From NCBI GenBank assembly GCA_012513545.1, contig JAAZCB010000956.1:1-13223 (forward strand): a stretch of DNA of 13,223 nucleotides, in the 5' to 3' direction. This document shows positions 1 to 6,991 of the stretch, piece after piece. The position numbers and the translations under genes are program-made. A model generated the notes under the pieces. The model did no database searches. It worked only from the letters and a program-made list of their open reading frames with translations, and was not told the DNA's origin. The number at the start of each line of letters is the position of its first letter. The first letter of the stretch is position 1. The stretch comes from Clostridiaceae bacterium. GTDB taxonomy: Bacteria > Bacillota_A > Clostridia > Acetivibrionales > Acetivibrionaceae.

Positions 1-1
1 A

Positions 2-1009
2 TGCATCACTTGTATTAGTTATGGCACCTGCTTCATAGCCGGTATAGGTCAGTATGTTTTTATTGAAATACACTATGAAATCAAGAGCACAGACACCTTC
101 AGACGGAAGGTTGCTTATTATTACCGGAACCTGTACTGTGTCACTGGAATCCTCCCTTTCAGGGTGCATCTCAATGGTAATGGCATTTTCCCTGCTGAAT
201 GAAAATATGTATCTGTGTGTGTCGGAGCAACCGATATAGGAAACTATTTGTATATAATAGCGGTCCTCATCCAAACTTGCGCTGATTAATTCATCAGCAT
301 TGCCCCCGTATGCAGAACTGTCAATATAGTTCCTGGCCGAGTCATAAAGGTAAATGTCATAGTCGTTATCTGTAGGAATGTTCTGGAGTCCGAAATCATA
401 AACTCCTGCTTCATCAGCATTTATTATATACCAGTCTTCATCCCTCACATTATCAATAGTAGCCAGTGCGGATTCACTTACGTAAACTTCCTTTGCACTG
501 AAATAGCGATCATTTATTTCGTACCTGTCGGGGTCGGAAATGGTAGTTGTCAGTTTATAGCTTGACGAGGGGTCGGAACCACTGTATGAATATACCCTTA
601 TATAATAGTCCCCAGGTTCATCGACCAGTATGCTTGCCTTTTCAGGGATGGTACCTGAAAACCATGACCCGGCAACTATTTGTGAATTGGCGTCATATAC
701 AATAAGTTCATAATCACAGCCCCACGGTATATTGTCCAGTACAACAGTAAGTCTGCCTGTACTACTGACATTCACAACATAAAAATCTTCATCAGTACTT
801 ATATTTATTGTTCCGTTAACAGATGTATCTGTACTGATGTTTGTTGCAGTTTCTACACTGTCATTGGGTTCATAGGCATCAGGCGCTGTGTCTTCAGGGT
901 AAATTAGCAGCTGATAGCTGTGGTCTCCTGACGCTGCATAAGAAAAGCAATATGTATTTATATAATAGTTTCCACCGTTTATAGTTGTACATGTTATACT
1001 TTCATCCGC
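2..1009 (-). pseudogene. C-terminal part of the broken protease: PPC-type domains plus start of a cohesin-like domain
   Basis: This frame is open without a stop from about 1040 to the window edge and is shifted relative to the protease N-terminus. It starts inside a domain: about 110 bases encode only the last half of a PPC-like beta domain (NGGNYYINTY, then SYQLLIYP). Two full PPC-like repeats follow. The first (about 880-540) opens with DAYEPNDS and has DEDFYVVNV and GDYYIRVYSYSG. The second (about 529-194) opens with DRYEINDR and has DEDWYIINA and DRYYIQIVSY. From about 184 to the edge the sequence matches the first strands of a cohesin: TVQVPVIISNLPSEGV, then ALDFIVYFNKNILTYTG and EAGAI. 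PPC domains are usual C-terminal additions in secreted proteases. Cohesins bind dockerins in cellulosomes. No start codon or RBS belongs to this frame, so it is a remnant of the same gene rather than a separate one. The cohesin call rests on about 60 residues. Confidence 0.75.
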
Positions 1010-1844
1010 ATATACCGTAGCCGTTCTCAACTCCGGCTATAACTCCAGCCACTCCTGTTCCGTGCCTGTCTTCCTCACTGCCGTCGAATACCGTTCCATT
1101 GTCATTTACGAAATTCCAGCCGGATACATCATCTATAAAACCATTTCCTGAATCGTCTATCCCGTTGCCGGGTATTTCTTCGGTGTTTATGTAAATATTC
1201 TCCGCCAGCTCGGAATTGTATATGTCAACCCCCGTATCAATCAGACCGACTACTACTTCCTCAGAACCCTTCGTCATTTCCCATGCTTTCAGAATATTTA
1301 TATCTACTCCGCTTGTACCTGCTTGTCCGTTAATAACCTGCCCGTTATTATATAATCCCCACTGCTCGGTAAAGAGAGGATCTGACGGTACGTCGAAAAG
1401 TTCAAGCATGTAATCTTCCTGTACATAATCTACATCACTTTTCTTTTTGAATTCGTTTATTACGCTATCAATATTATCTGTATTATCAACCTCATAAACT
1501 TGTATTTTTTCTGATTTCAGTTCTTTTTTAAGTTCAAGTTTTGTAAGCTTTAGTTTCTGTTTGACTGAGTTTTTAACACTTTCTGATTTTTTTGCGTCTT
1601 TATATTTTACTATAATACGCTTTTCGTTTTCTTTCTCCTTTTCCTGCTTTACCTGTTCCAAATCAGTCTGTGGATTGTAAACTGCACCGGAAACAGTTTC
1701 TTTCTTACCCTGTACATTTGAATAATTGTCCGCTGTGTTGTCCTTTGAAGAGTCATTTGCACTGAATGCTGTCAGATTTGTGGTTAGAAATGTCACAATG
1801 ATACAAATACACACAATACTTCTTAATAACTTAGATTTCCTCAT
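1002..1844 (-). pseudogene. Secreted subtilisin-family (S8) protease, N-terminal part of a broken gene
   Basis: This is the 5' part of a gene for an exported serine protease. The 280 residues begin with a basic start and hydrophobic stretch (about residues 1-28, a signal peptide). A Lys/Glu-rich linker follows, then an I9-type propeptide (about 75-148), then the start of a peptidase S8 domain. The catalytic Asp is D203 in LIDTGVDI and the catalytic His is H261 in DRHGTGVAGVIAG. The frame stops (TGA at 1002-1004) only 19 residues after that His. The oxyanion Asn region and the GTSMA-type catalytic Ser are absent, so this product cannot be an active subtilase. The reading continues in a different frame just downstream (2-1009) as the C-terminal domains of the same kind of protein. 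The start is supported by AAGGGGGA upstream of the ATG. Either a real internal deletion or an assembly collapse would explain it. Confidence 0.85.
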
Positions 1845-2062
1845 TACGATTCCCCCTTGTTATTATATAGTTTTGTAGATTATAATCACTTAATTGCATT
1901 CAATATACTTTTTTTACATTTAACATCTGTTAATGGTTAACATTTTATATTTAAATATACCAATTTACCAGATGTTTTTAGTTTACCTCTAACCCCATAA
2001 ATAGTCATATTAATGCAATACAATTCATCAGCAAGTATAATGTTTCTCAAATTCATGTTCAA

Positions 2063-2105
2063 AAAATCCTCAGAACCCGTTAAACCATCGGTATTCTCGG
2101 ATTTT
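2063..2105. repeat. Imperfect hairpin with A-rich and T-rich flanks
   Basis: The arms AAAATCC (2063-2069) and GGATTTT (2099-2105) pair, with further pairing of AGAA to TTCT and CCG to CGG inside. The form, an A-rich left arm and a T-rich right arm, resembles a bidirectional terminator. No intact upstream gene points into it on either strand, so it may be left over from a lost gene. Confidence 0.35.
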
Positions 2106-2127
2106 CATTATGCATAGGTAATTAAGG

Positions 2128-2377
2128 AATTTCTTATTTGATAAAGCAATGGCGATTATCACAAAAAACCTTGTTCCAATACGCCCAGATAGGAGTTTTC
2201 CTCGAAGATAACCTTCGAGGAAAAACAAGTATCCAACTAATAAAAAACGTTCAATATAAATTTGTGTAAACTAAGCTTCGTGACATTGGTCGGAAGGCTT
2301 GGGAAGGTATTCCAGTTGCTTTAGTATTTGACGGACCTAGGGAGTGTGAGATACAATCAACAGTAGTATCGGGTTGA
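2128..2377 (+). pseudogene. Unrecognised possible gene relic
   Basis: A plus-strand frame is open for about 80 codons apart from one TAA near 2267. The first part reads as YLIKQWRLSQKTLFQYAQIG and then VFLEDNLRGKTSIQLIKNVQ. The second part reads as LRDIGRKAWEGIPVALVFDG and then PRECEIQ before a TGA. The mixture of charged and hydrophobic residues looks protein-like for an A+T-rich spacer. There is no in-frame ATG or ribosome binding site at its head. I do not recognise the family. It could be debris from a transposase or another accessory gene, or it could be chance. Confidence 0.25.
2196..2224. repeat. Perfect 11-bp inverted repeat
   Basis: TTTTCCTCGAA (2196-2206) and TTCGAGGAAAA (2214-2224) are exact reverse complements around a 7-base spacer. 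On both strands the T-run precedes the stem and the A-run follows it, so this is not a normal intrinsic terminator. It may be an operator, an element end or simply a hairpin. It lies inside the possible relic frame. Confidence 0.6.
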
Positions 2378-2427
2378 AATAATTTAAAACAGCAGAAATA
2401 ATTTGAAAGAGGACTGCTTACACTATA

Positions 2428-2446
2428 GGGACAAGGGTCCTGTCCC
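2428..2446. repeat. GGGACA/TGTCCC inverted repeat, REP-like
   Basis: GGGACA (2428-2433) pairs with TGTCCC (2441-2446) around the loop AGGGTCC. GGGGACAGG-type palindromes of this look are frequently scattered in bacterial intergenic regions and near REP-associated transposases. No transposase is present here, so that link is only analogy. It sits 28 bases upstream of the dehydrogenase start codon, where it would be in the mRNA leader. Confidence 0.45.
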
Positions 2447-2474
2447 CTTATTCCACTAAAAACAGGAGGCAAAC

Positions 2475-3188
2475 ATGTTTAAAAACAAAGTTGTTGTTGT
2501 AACTGGTGGTGCTGGTGGTATCGGTAAGGTTATCTGTGAAGAATTCAAAAAAGAAGGGGCTCATGTATGCATTATGGATAAATCACCTAATGACTATTTT
2601 GTAGGCGATGTTGCAGATGAAAATACCCTTCGTGAATTCTCCAATAAGGTTATTGAGCAACATAGCAAAGTAGATTATCTCATTAATAATGCCTGTATTT
2701 CCCGAGGCGGAATTGAAAATTGCTCGTATGAGGATTTTAACTATGTACTTCGTGTTGGAGTATCTGCCCCGTTTATGCTGGCAAAATTTTTTATGCCCTT
2801 CTTTAGCGAAAGTGCAGCAATTGTAAATATATCCTCCAGCAGAGACAGGATGAGCCAGCCGAACACTGAAAGCTACACTGCTGCCAAGGGGGGAATTTCG
2901 GCCTTGACGCACGCATTAGCTGTCAGTCTGTCCGGAAAAGTCAGGGTTAATTCCATAAGCCCAGGATGGATTGATACAACTGCTAGTGAATTCGAGGGCG
3001 CAGATAATAAGCAGCATCCTGCCGGCAGAGTGGGAAATCCGCTTGACATTGCTAACATGGTTCTGTTCCTCTGCAGCGATAAAGCAGACTTCATTACCGG
3101 AGAAAACATTACTATTGATGGGGGTATGACAAAGCTGATGATTTATCATAATGATTGCGGATGGACTTACAACTATAATAACAAGTAA
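2475..3188 (+). CDS. Short-chain dehydrogenase/reductase (SDR), probably NAD(H)-dependent
   Basis: The 237-residue protein has the classical SDR plan and length. The nucleotide-binding motif TGGAGGIG is at residues 10-17. Asp35 at the end of the second beta strand favours NAD(H) over NADP(H). The NNAC motif is at 71-74, a Ser cluster (SSS, 120-122) supplies the catalytic Ser, and YTAAK at 134-138 supplies Tyr134 and Lys138. SPGWIDT follows, as is usual after the active site, and GENITIDGGM closes the fold. The tail after GGM is a short Tyr/Asn-rich extension with no known role. The start is set by AGGAGG at 2464-2469, five bases before the ATG. SDRs oxidise or reduce alcohols, ketones and sugars, and the substrate cannot be read from sequence. 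The gene appears to stand alone: the next plus-strand gene is 338 bases away and has its own promoters. Confidence 0.93.
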   Translation: MFKNKVVVVTGGAGGIGKVICEEFKKEGAHVCIMDKSPNDYFVGDVADENTLREFSNKVIEQHSKVDYLINNACISRGGIENCSYEDFNYVLRVGVSAPFMLAKFFMPFFSESAAIVNISSSRDRMSQPNTESYTAAKGGISALTHALAVSLSGKVRVNSISPGWIDTTASEFEGADNKQHPAGRVGNPLDIANMVLFLCSDKADFITGENITIDGGMTKLMIYHNDCGWTYNYNNK

Positions 3189-3208
3189 TGTTTTGCTGAA
3201 CTTAATTG

Positions 3209-3237
3209 TTGACATATTAAACAAAAAATCGTAATAT
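3209..3237 (+). promoter_or_regulatory. Candidate sigma-A promoter P1 upstream of glgB
   Basis: A consensus -35 box TTGACA (3209-3214) is followed by 17 bases and a TAATAT -10 box (3232-3237). It lies just after the dehydrogenase stop and points toward glgB, giving an mRNA leader of roughly 280 bases. No transcription data are available, so this is read from consensus alone. Confidence 0.5.
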
Positions 3238-3265
3238 TGACATATCGATAAAATGGCATTATTTA
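3237..3265 (+). promoter_or_regulatory. Candidate sigma-A promoter P2 upstream of glgB
   Basis: A second TTGACA (3237-3242), 17 bases, and TATTTA (3260-3265) directly follow P1. The two share the repeated string TTGACATAT, so the -35 of P2 overlaps the -10 of P1. The -10 match is weaker than that of P1. Confidence 0.35.
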
Positions 3266-3390
3266 CATACTGACCATTAATAAGTACAATTTCAGTTTCA
3301 AATTCATCCTATTGTTTCGACAAATCAACTGTAGTGTATATATTACAGTAGATTAGGCAAATATTGTAATAATCAGCATGAATTTCATTG

Positions 3391-3471
3391 CACCTCTTTC
3401 GAGCGATGTGAAAGAGGCAAAATCGAGTGGAGCCAGATGCTCCCGGGATTTTAAATCATTATTTAATGATT
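3391..3471 (+). promoter_or_regulatory. Hairpin-rich 5' leader of glgB, unassigned
   Basis: Three hairpins lie in series in the leader. The first pairs CCTCTTTC (3393-3400) with GAAAGAGG (3410-3417) around the loop GAGCGATGT. The second pairs AAAATC (3419-3424) with GATTTT (3447-3452), with an inner GGAGC/GCTCC stem (3429-3433 and 3439-3443). The third pairs AATCATTA with TAATGATT (3454-3471) around TT. The glgB ribosome binding site begins about 40 bases later. The arrangement could be a structured regulatory leader or a weak attenuator. It does not match the conserved core of any riboswitch class I know. Confidence 0.4.
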
Positions 3472-3526
3472 AATGGCTTCAAGCAAGATAAATGAAAATT
3501 TGATTATACATTAGGAGAAGATACTT

Positions 3527-5548
3527 ATGACAAATACTGCAAACCCTGAAACTACACTCAAAATACTGGAAATCGACCCTTGGCTGGCACCCCACAGGCA
3601 CGACCTCGAAGAAAGAATGAAACGCTATTATGGTGTAAAAAATGAGCTGCTCGGGGAAATAAAAAGCTTTAATGATTTTGCAAACGGCCACCACTATTTC
3701 GGCTTCCATCAAACAGAAGAGGGTTGGTATTACCGCGAATGGGCACCTGCAGCAGATGCTTTATACCTTATAGGTGATTTCAACGGCTGGAACCGTGACT
3801 CTCACCCCCTTACCAGAAAGGATAATGGGGTTTGGGAAATATTCCTTTCCGGTAAAAACTCACTTCCCCATGAATCTCTTGTAAAAGTGCATGTTAAAAG
3901 CCAGGGAAATGCTAATGATCGTATTCCTCTTTACATTAGAAGAGTTATACAAGACCCTGTAAATCATAATTTCAGCGGTCAAATCTGGGCACCTGAAAAT
4001 CCTTTCGTTTGGACAGATTCCGAATTTCATGTTGACCCTGGAAAAGCTCCTTTAATTTATGAAACTCACATCGGAATGGCTCAGGAAAAATGCGACCTGG
4101 GAACTTATAAAGAATTCGAGGATAATATGCTGCCAAGAGTTAAAGATCTTGGTTACAATACTATTCAGATTATGGCTATCATGGAGCACCCTTATTATGG
4201 CTCTTTCGGATACCATGTAACCAATTTCTTTGCAGCTTCCTCATGGTTTGGTACACCGGAAGAACTCAAATCACTCATTAACAAGGCTCATGAGATGGGT
4301 ATCACTGTGCTTATGGATATTGTACATTCTCATGCAGCAAAGAATTTCGCTGAAGGTATCAATGCCTTTGACGGCACAGACTACCAGTTTTTCCACTCTG
4401 GCGGCCAGGGCAATCACGACGTTTGGGACTCCAAGCTTTTTAACTATGGAAAACATGAGGTAATTCATTTTCTGCTATCCAACATAAAATTCTGGCTTGA
4501 GGAATATCATTTTGACGGGTTCCGATTTGATGGAATAACTTCCATGATTTATCATGATCATGGCCTTGGAACGGCTTTTGACAATTATAACAGGTACTTC
4601 AGCATGAACACGCACGTTGAAGCCTTAACATATCTCCAGTTTGCCAATGAGTTGATAAAGGAAGTAAAACCTGCTTCAATTTCAATTGCAGAGGACATGA
4701 GTGGAATGCCCGGGATGTGCCTTCCTATTGAATATGTGGGAATTGGTTTTGATTACAGACTAGCTATGGGAATGCCGGACTTCTGGGTAAACACTTTAAA
4801 ACACAGTGATGACGATTGGAACATGCATGCTCTGTATCATGAACTGTCAACTAGCCGCTATATGGAAAAGCGCATAGCATATGTAGAGTCACATGACCAG
4901 GCATTGGTAGGCGACAAAACCTTTATCTTCAGAATGGCTGACAAGGAAATGTACTGGCATATGAATAAGGAAAGCCAAAGCCTTGAGATAGAGCGTGCAA
5001 TTGCGCTGCATAAGATGGCACGGTTTATTACAATTTCCCTTGGTGCAGAAGGGTATTTGAATTTCATGGGCAACGAATTCGGACATCCTGAGTGGATTGA
5101 TTTCCCCAGAGAAGGAAATGGTTGGAGCTTCAAGCACTGCAGAAGACAATGGACCCTTGCTGACAGTGATTACCTAAGATATTACGACCTAAACCAATTT
5201 GATAAAGCTATGATTCATTTTATGTCCGAGGAAGGCCTGGTAGGCGGTTATGCACCTCAATGCCTCTGGATAGATCAGGACAGGAAAATTATTGCTTTTA
5301 GAAAGAAGGATTTTATATTCATATTTAATTTTCATCCGACAGAATCCTATCCCGGTCTTGAGCTTCCTATTCATGAGGATAGCAAGTTCGAAGTAATCCT
5401 CGATACAGATGAGTACAGGTTTGGCGGACACGGTCGAATCTCCCACGATGTAATTTATGAAACCTACAAGCTTAATATGAACAATGACTTTACCGGAATA
5501 TCAATATATTCTCCAAACCGTACCGCTATAGTGTTAAGGAAAAAATAG
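3527..5548 (+). CDS. glgB: 1,4-alpha-glucan (glycogen) branching enzyme, GH13
   Basis: This enzyme cuts an alpha-1,4 glucan chain and rejoins it as an alpha-1,6 branch during cytoplasmic glycogen synthesis. At 673 residues it has an N-terminal helical segment (PWLAPHRHDLEERMKRY), a CBM48 domain (about 55-150, REWAPAADALYLIGDFNGWN), a GH13 catalytic barrel and a C-terminal beta domain. All four GH13 conserved regions are visible: DIVHSH at 264-269, GFRFDG at 331-336 with nucleophile Asp335, AED at 388-390 with acid/base Glu389, and ESHD at 454-457 with transition-state Asp457. The N-terminal segment and the HPYYGSFGYHVTNFFA stretch resemble the eukaryotic-like GH13_8 subfamily more than the E. 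coli-like GH13_9 enzymes. AGGAGA at 3513-3518 precedes the ATG by eight bases. No glgC, glgD, glgA or glgP is in the window, so the gene is apparently monocistronic, with a terminator 12 bases after its stop. Confidence 0.96.
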   Translation: MTNTANPETTLKILEIDPWLAPHRHDLEERMKRYYGVKNELLGEIKSFNDFANGHHYFGFHQTEEGWYYREWAPAADALYLIGDFNGWNRDSHPLTRKDNGVWEIFLSGKNSLPHESLVKVHVKSQGNANDRIPLYIRRVIQDPVNHNFSGQIWAPENPFVWTDSEFHVDPGKAPLIYETHIGMAQEKCDLGTYKEFEDNMLPRVKDLGYNTIQIMAIMEHPYYGSFGYHVTNFFAASSWFGTPEELKSLINKAHEMGITVLMDIVHSHAAKNFAEGINAFDGTDYQFFHSGGQGNHDVWDSKLFNYGKHEVIHFLLSNIKFWLEEYHFDGFRFDGITSMIYHDHGLGTAFDNYNRYFSMNTHVEALTYLQFANELIKEVKPASISIAEDMSGMPGMCLPIEYVGIGFDYRLAMGMPDFWVNTLKHSDDDWNMHALYHELSTSRYMEKRIAYVESHDQALVGDKTFIFRMADKEMYWHMNKESQSLEIERAIALHKMARFITISLGAEGYLNFMGNEFGHPEWIDFPREGNGWSFKHCRRQWTLADSDYLRYYDLNQFDKAMIHFMSEEGLVGGYAPQCLWIDQDRKIIAFRKKDFIFIFNFHPTESYPGLELPIHEDSKFEVILDTDEYRFGGHGRISHDVIYETYKLNMNNDFTGISIYSPNRTAIVLRKK

Positions 5549-5560
5549 CAAATGTATTCT

Positions 5561-5600
5561 ACCGGCAATGGTTATTATCGTACCATTGCCGGTATTAATT
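5561..5600 (+). terminator. Rho-independent terminator of glgB
   Basis: A perfect 12-bp inverted repeat, ACCGGCAATGGT (5561-5572) and ACCATTGCCGGT (5582-5593), with a 9-base loop lies 12 bases after the glgB stop codon. It is followed by the T-rich stretch ATTAATTCTTGATTTTT. It stands between glgB and the 3' end of the aminotransferase on the other strand, and could act on both. Confidence 0.85.
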
Positions 5601-5640
5601 CTTGATTTTTGAAGGGTTTTCGAGGTAGCGCAAGCATAAG

Positions 5641-6837
5641 TTAAGTACTTTCTATTATTAACTCCCTCAATACTCCAGCAATGCACTTAAGCCCTTCTAC
5701 AATCCTGTCCTCAGGCATATTTGAGAAGTTAATTCTCATCGTATTTTCCTTACCACCATTTGGAAAGAATGACCCCCCGGGAACAAAAGCAACATTCTTT
5801 TTGATGCATATTTCCAATACGTCTCTCGCATTTATGCTGGCAGGAAGCTCCACCCATGCAAACAATCCACCTTTAGGCCTTGTGAAGGTTATACCTTCCG
5901 GGAATTCTTCCTCCATAGTTTTAACCATTATATCTCTACGTTTCCTGTAGACCTTGCGAATTTTCTCAATATGTTTGTCAATATCGTAGAGTTCAAGGTA
6001 TTTGGAAATTTCCATCTGTGCAAGGGTATTGCATTGTAAATCCGCCCCCTGCTTAACGAGCACATACTTTTCAATTACAAACCTCTCGCCTGCAATCCAC
6101 CCAATTCTATAGCCCGGACAAAATGTTTTTGAGAATGTCCCGTAACAAATTACACATCCTTTGTTGTCAAAGGACTTTAACGACGGCAGTGTCTCACCTT
6201 CAAACCTCAATTCTCCATACGGGTTATCCTCAATTACCATAACCTGGTACTTCATTGCAACCTTTACAAGCTGTTCCCTGCGCTCTAAACTCCAGGTTCT
6301 TCCCGTAGGGTTCTGAAAATCAGGTATAGTATATATTATTTTAGCTCTGTCAGTTTTCTCAAGAATCTTTTCAAGTTCACAAGGTATCATACCAGCATCG
6401 TCAGTAGGCACCTCAACAAATTCACAGCCATATGCCCTGAAGGCACTAATTGCAGCAAGATATGTTGGACTTTCACACAGTACAACATCTCCTTCATCAA
6501 GAAAAACCTTTCCTGTAAGATCCAAAGCCTGCTGTGAACCATGCGTCAGCAAAATATTATCGGCAGCAAACTGAGTTCCAAGCTTCGAATTCATTCTTTT
6601 GGCAATCCACTCCCTCAATGGAATATAACCTTCTGTTGTAGCATATTGTAATGCCTTCGAGCCTTCCTCCGACAGCACAATCCTGTTTACTTCCTTAATT
6701 TCTTCAACCGGGAAAAGCTCTGGTGCAGGCAGTCCCCCTGCAAAAGAAATAACCTCCGGTCTTTCGGTTACTTTCAAGATTTCTCTTATCTCTGAAGCCT
6801 TTAGCTTCGACATTCTCTTTGCAAATTTAAAATCCAT
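5641..6837 (-). CDS. PLP-dependent aminotransferase, class I/II (2-aminoadipate aminotransferase-like)
   Basis: A fold-type I PLP enzyme that moves an amino group between an amino acid and a 2-oxo acid. From the ATG at 6837 it has 398 residues, normal for the family. Visible marks are ISFAGGLPAPELFP near the N-terminus, the YATTEGYIPLR cofactor-loop region, FQNPTG with Asn176, the EDNPYGELRF cofactor-Asp region, TFSKTFCPGYRIGW with Schiff-base Lys237, and a C-terminal TMRINFS Arg that should bind the substrate carboxylate. The pattern is that of the LysN/Aro8-like group, which often has broad specificity for 2-aminoadipate, branched-chain or aromatic amino acids. The true substrate is unknown. 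A TTG 15 bases upstream is in frame, but GGAGGTGG at 6843-6850 fits the ATG at 6837. It lies downstream of the MocR gene on the same strand after a 154-base gap, and the two proteins are clearly related. Confidence 0.9.
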   Translation of the reverse strand: MDFKFAKRMSKLKASEIREILKVTERPEVISFAGGLPAPELFPVEEIKEVNRIVLSEEGSKALQYATTEGYIPLREWIAKRMNSKLGTQFAADNILLTHGSQQALDLTGKVFLDEGDVVLCESPTYLAAISAFRAYGCEFVEVPTDDAGMIPCELEKILEKTDRAKIIYTIPDFQNPTGRTWSLERREQLVKVAMKYQVMVIEDNPYGELRFEGETLPSLKSFDNKGCVICYGTFSKTFCPGYRIGWIAGERFVIEKYVLVKQGADLQCNTLAQMEISKYLELYDIDKHIEKIRKVYRKRRDIMVKTMEEEFPEGITFTRPKGGLFAWVELPASINARDVLEICIKKNVAFVPGGSFFPNGGKENTMRINFSNMPEDRIVEGLKCIAGVLRELIIEST

Positions 6838-6991
6838 TAAAACCACCTCCAATTACATATCAGGTATTTCATGCATAGAATTTTAGGGAATGAATAAAAA
6901 TTACTTACGCTTTTTTTAAGGACAAATAATGTAAGCATACATGTTGTAACGAAAATATAGAAAAAGATAATTTTTCATAATGCCCAAGAAA
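6838..6991. other. Spacer between mocR-type gene and aminotransferase gene
   Basis: This A+T-rich spacer contains the aminotransferase ribosome binding site (6843-6850). I find neither a convincing terminator for the upstream MocR gene nor a consensus promoter for the aminotransferase, so co-transcription from the MocR promoter remains possible. The palindrome found at the MocR promoter is not repeated here. Confidence 0.4.

Larger units (their letters stand above)
1845..2474. other. Spacer with relic-like sequence and several inverted repeats; no intact gene
   Basis: This lies between the divergently transcribed protease remnant and the dehydrogenase gene. I see no complete gene. It holds an imperfect hairpin with AAAATCC/GGATTTT ends (2063-2105), an 11-bp inverted repeat (2196-2224), a plus-strand frame of about 80 codons broken by one stop (about 2128-2377), a 14-base imperfect direct repeat (2376-2389 and 2395-2408), and a GGGACA/TGTCCC inverted repeat (2428-2446). 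No confident promoter for either flanking gene could be picked, although TATAAT-like hexamers occur upstream of the protease start. Confidence 0.6.

Noticed and set aside
2196..2224. Inverted repeat considered as an intrinsic terminator
   Set aside because: The T-run precedes the stem on both strands instead of following it, and no intact gene ends there.
2251..2472. 73-codon minus-strand frame upstream of the SDR gene
   Set aside because: It lacks a ribosome binding site, its translation is Ser/Pro/Cys-rich without domain features, and it would begin three bases from the SDR start codon on the opposite strand.
2583..3224. Minus-strand frames inside and across the SDR gene
   Set aside because: They are antisense to a well-supported SDR with all catalytic motifs and have no ribosome binding sites.
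3391..3471. Known riboswitch before glgB (c-di-GMP, fluoride and guanidine types considered)
   Set aside because: None of the conserved core strings of those classes are present; the region was kept only as an unassigned structured leader.
6838..6852. Upstream TTG start for the aminotransferase
   Set aside because: The ribosome binding site GGAGGTGG lies inside that extension and fits the ATG at 6837; no ribosome binding site precedes the TTG.
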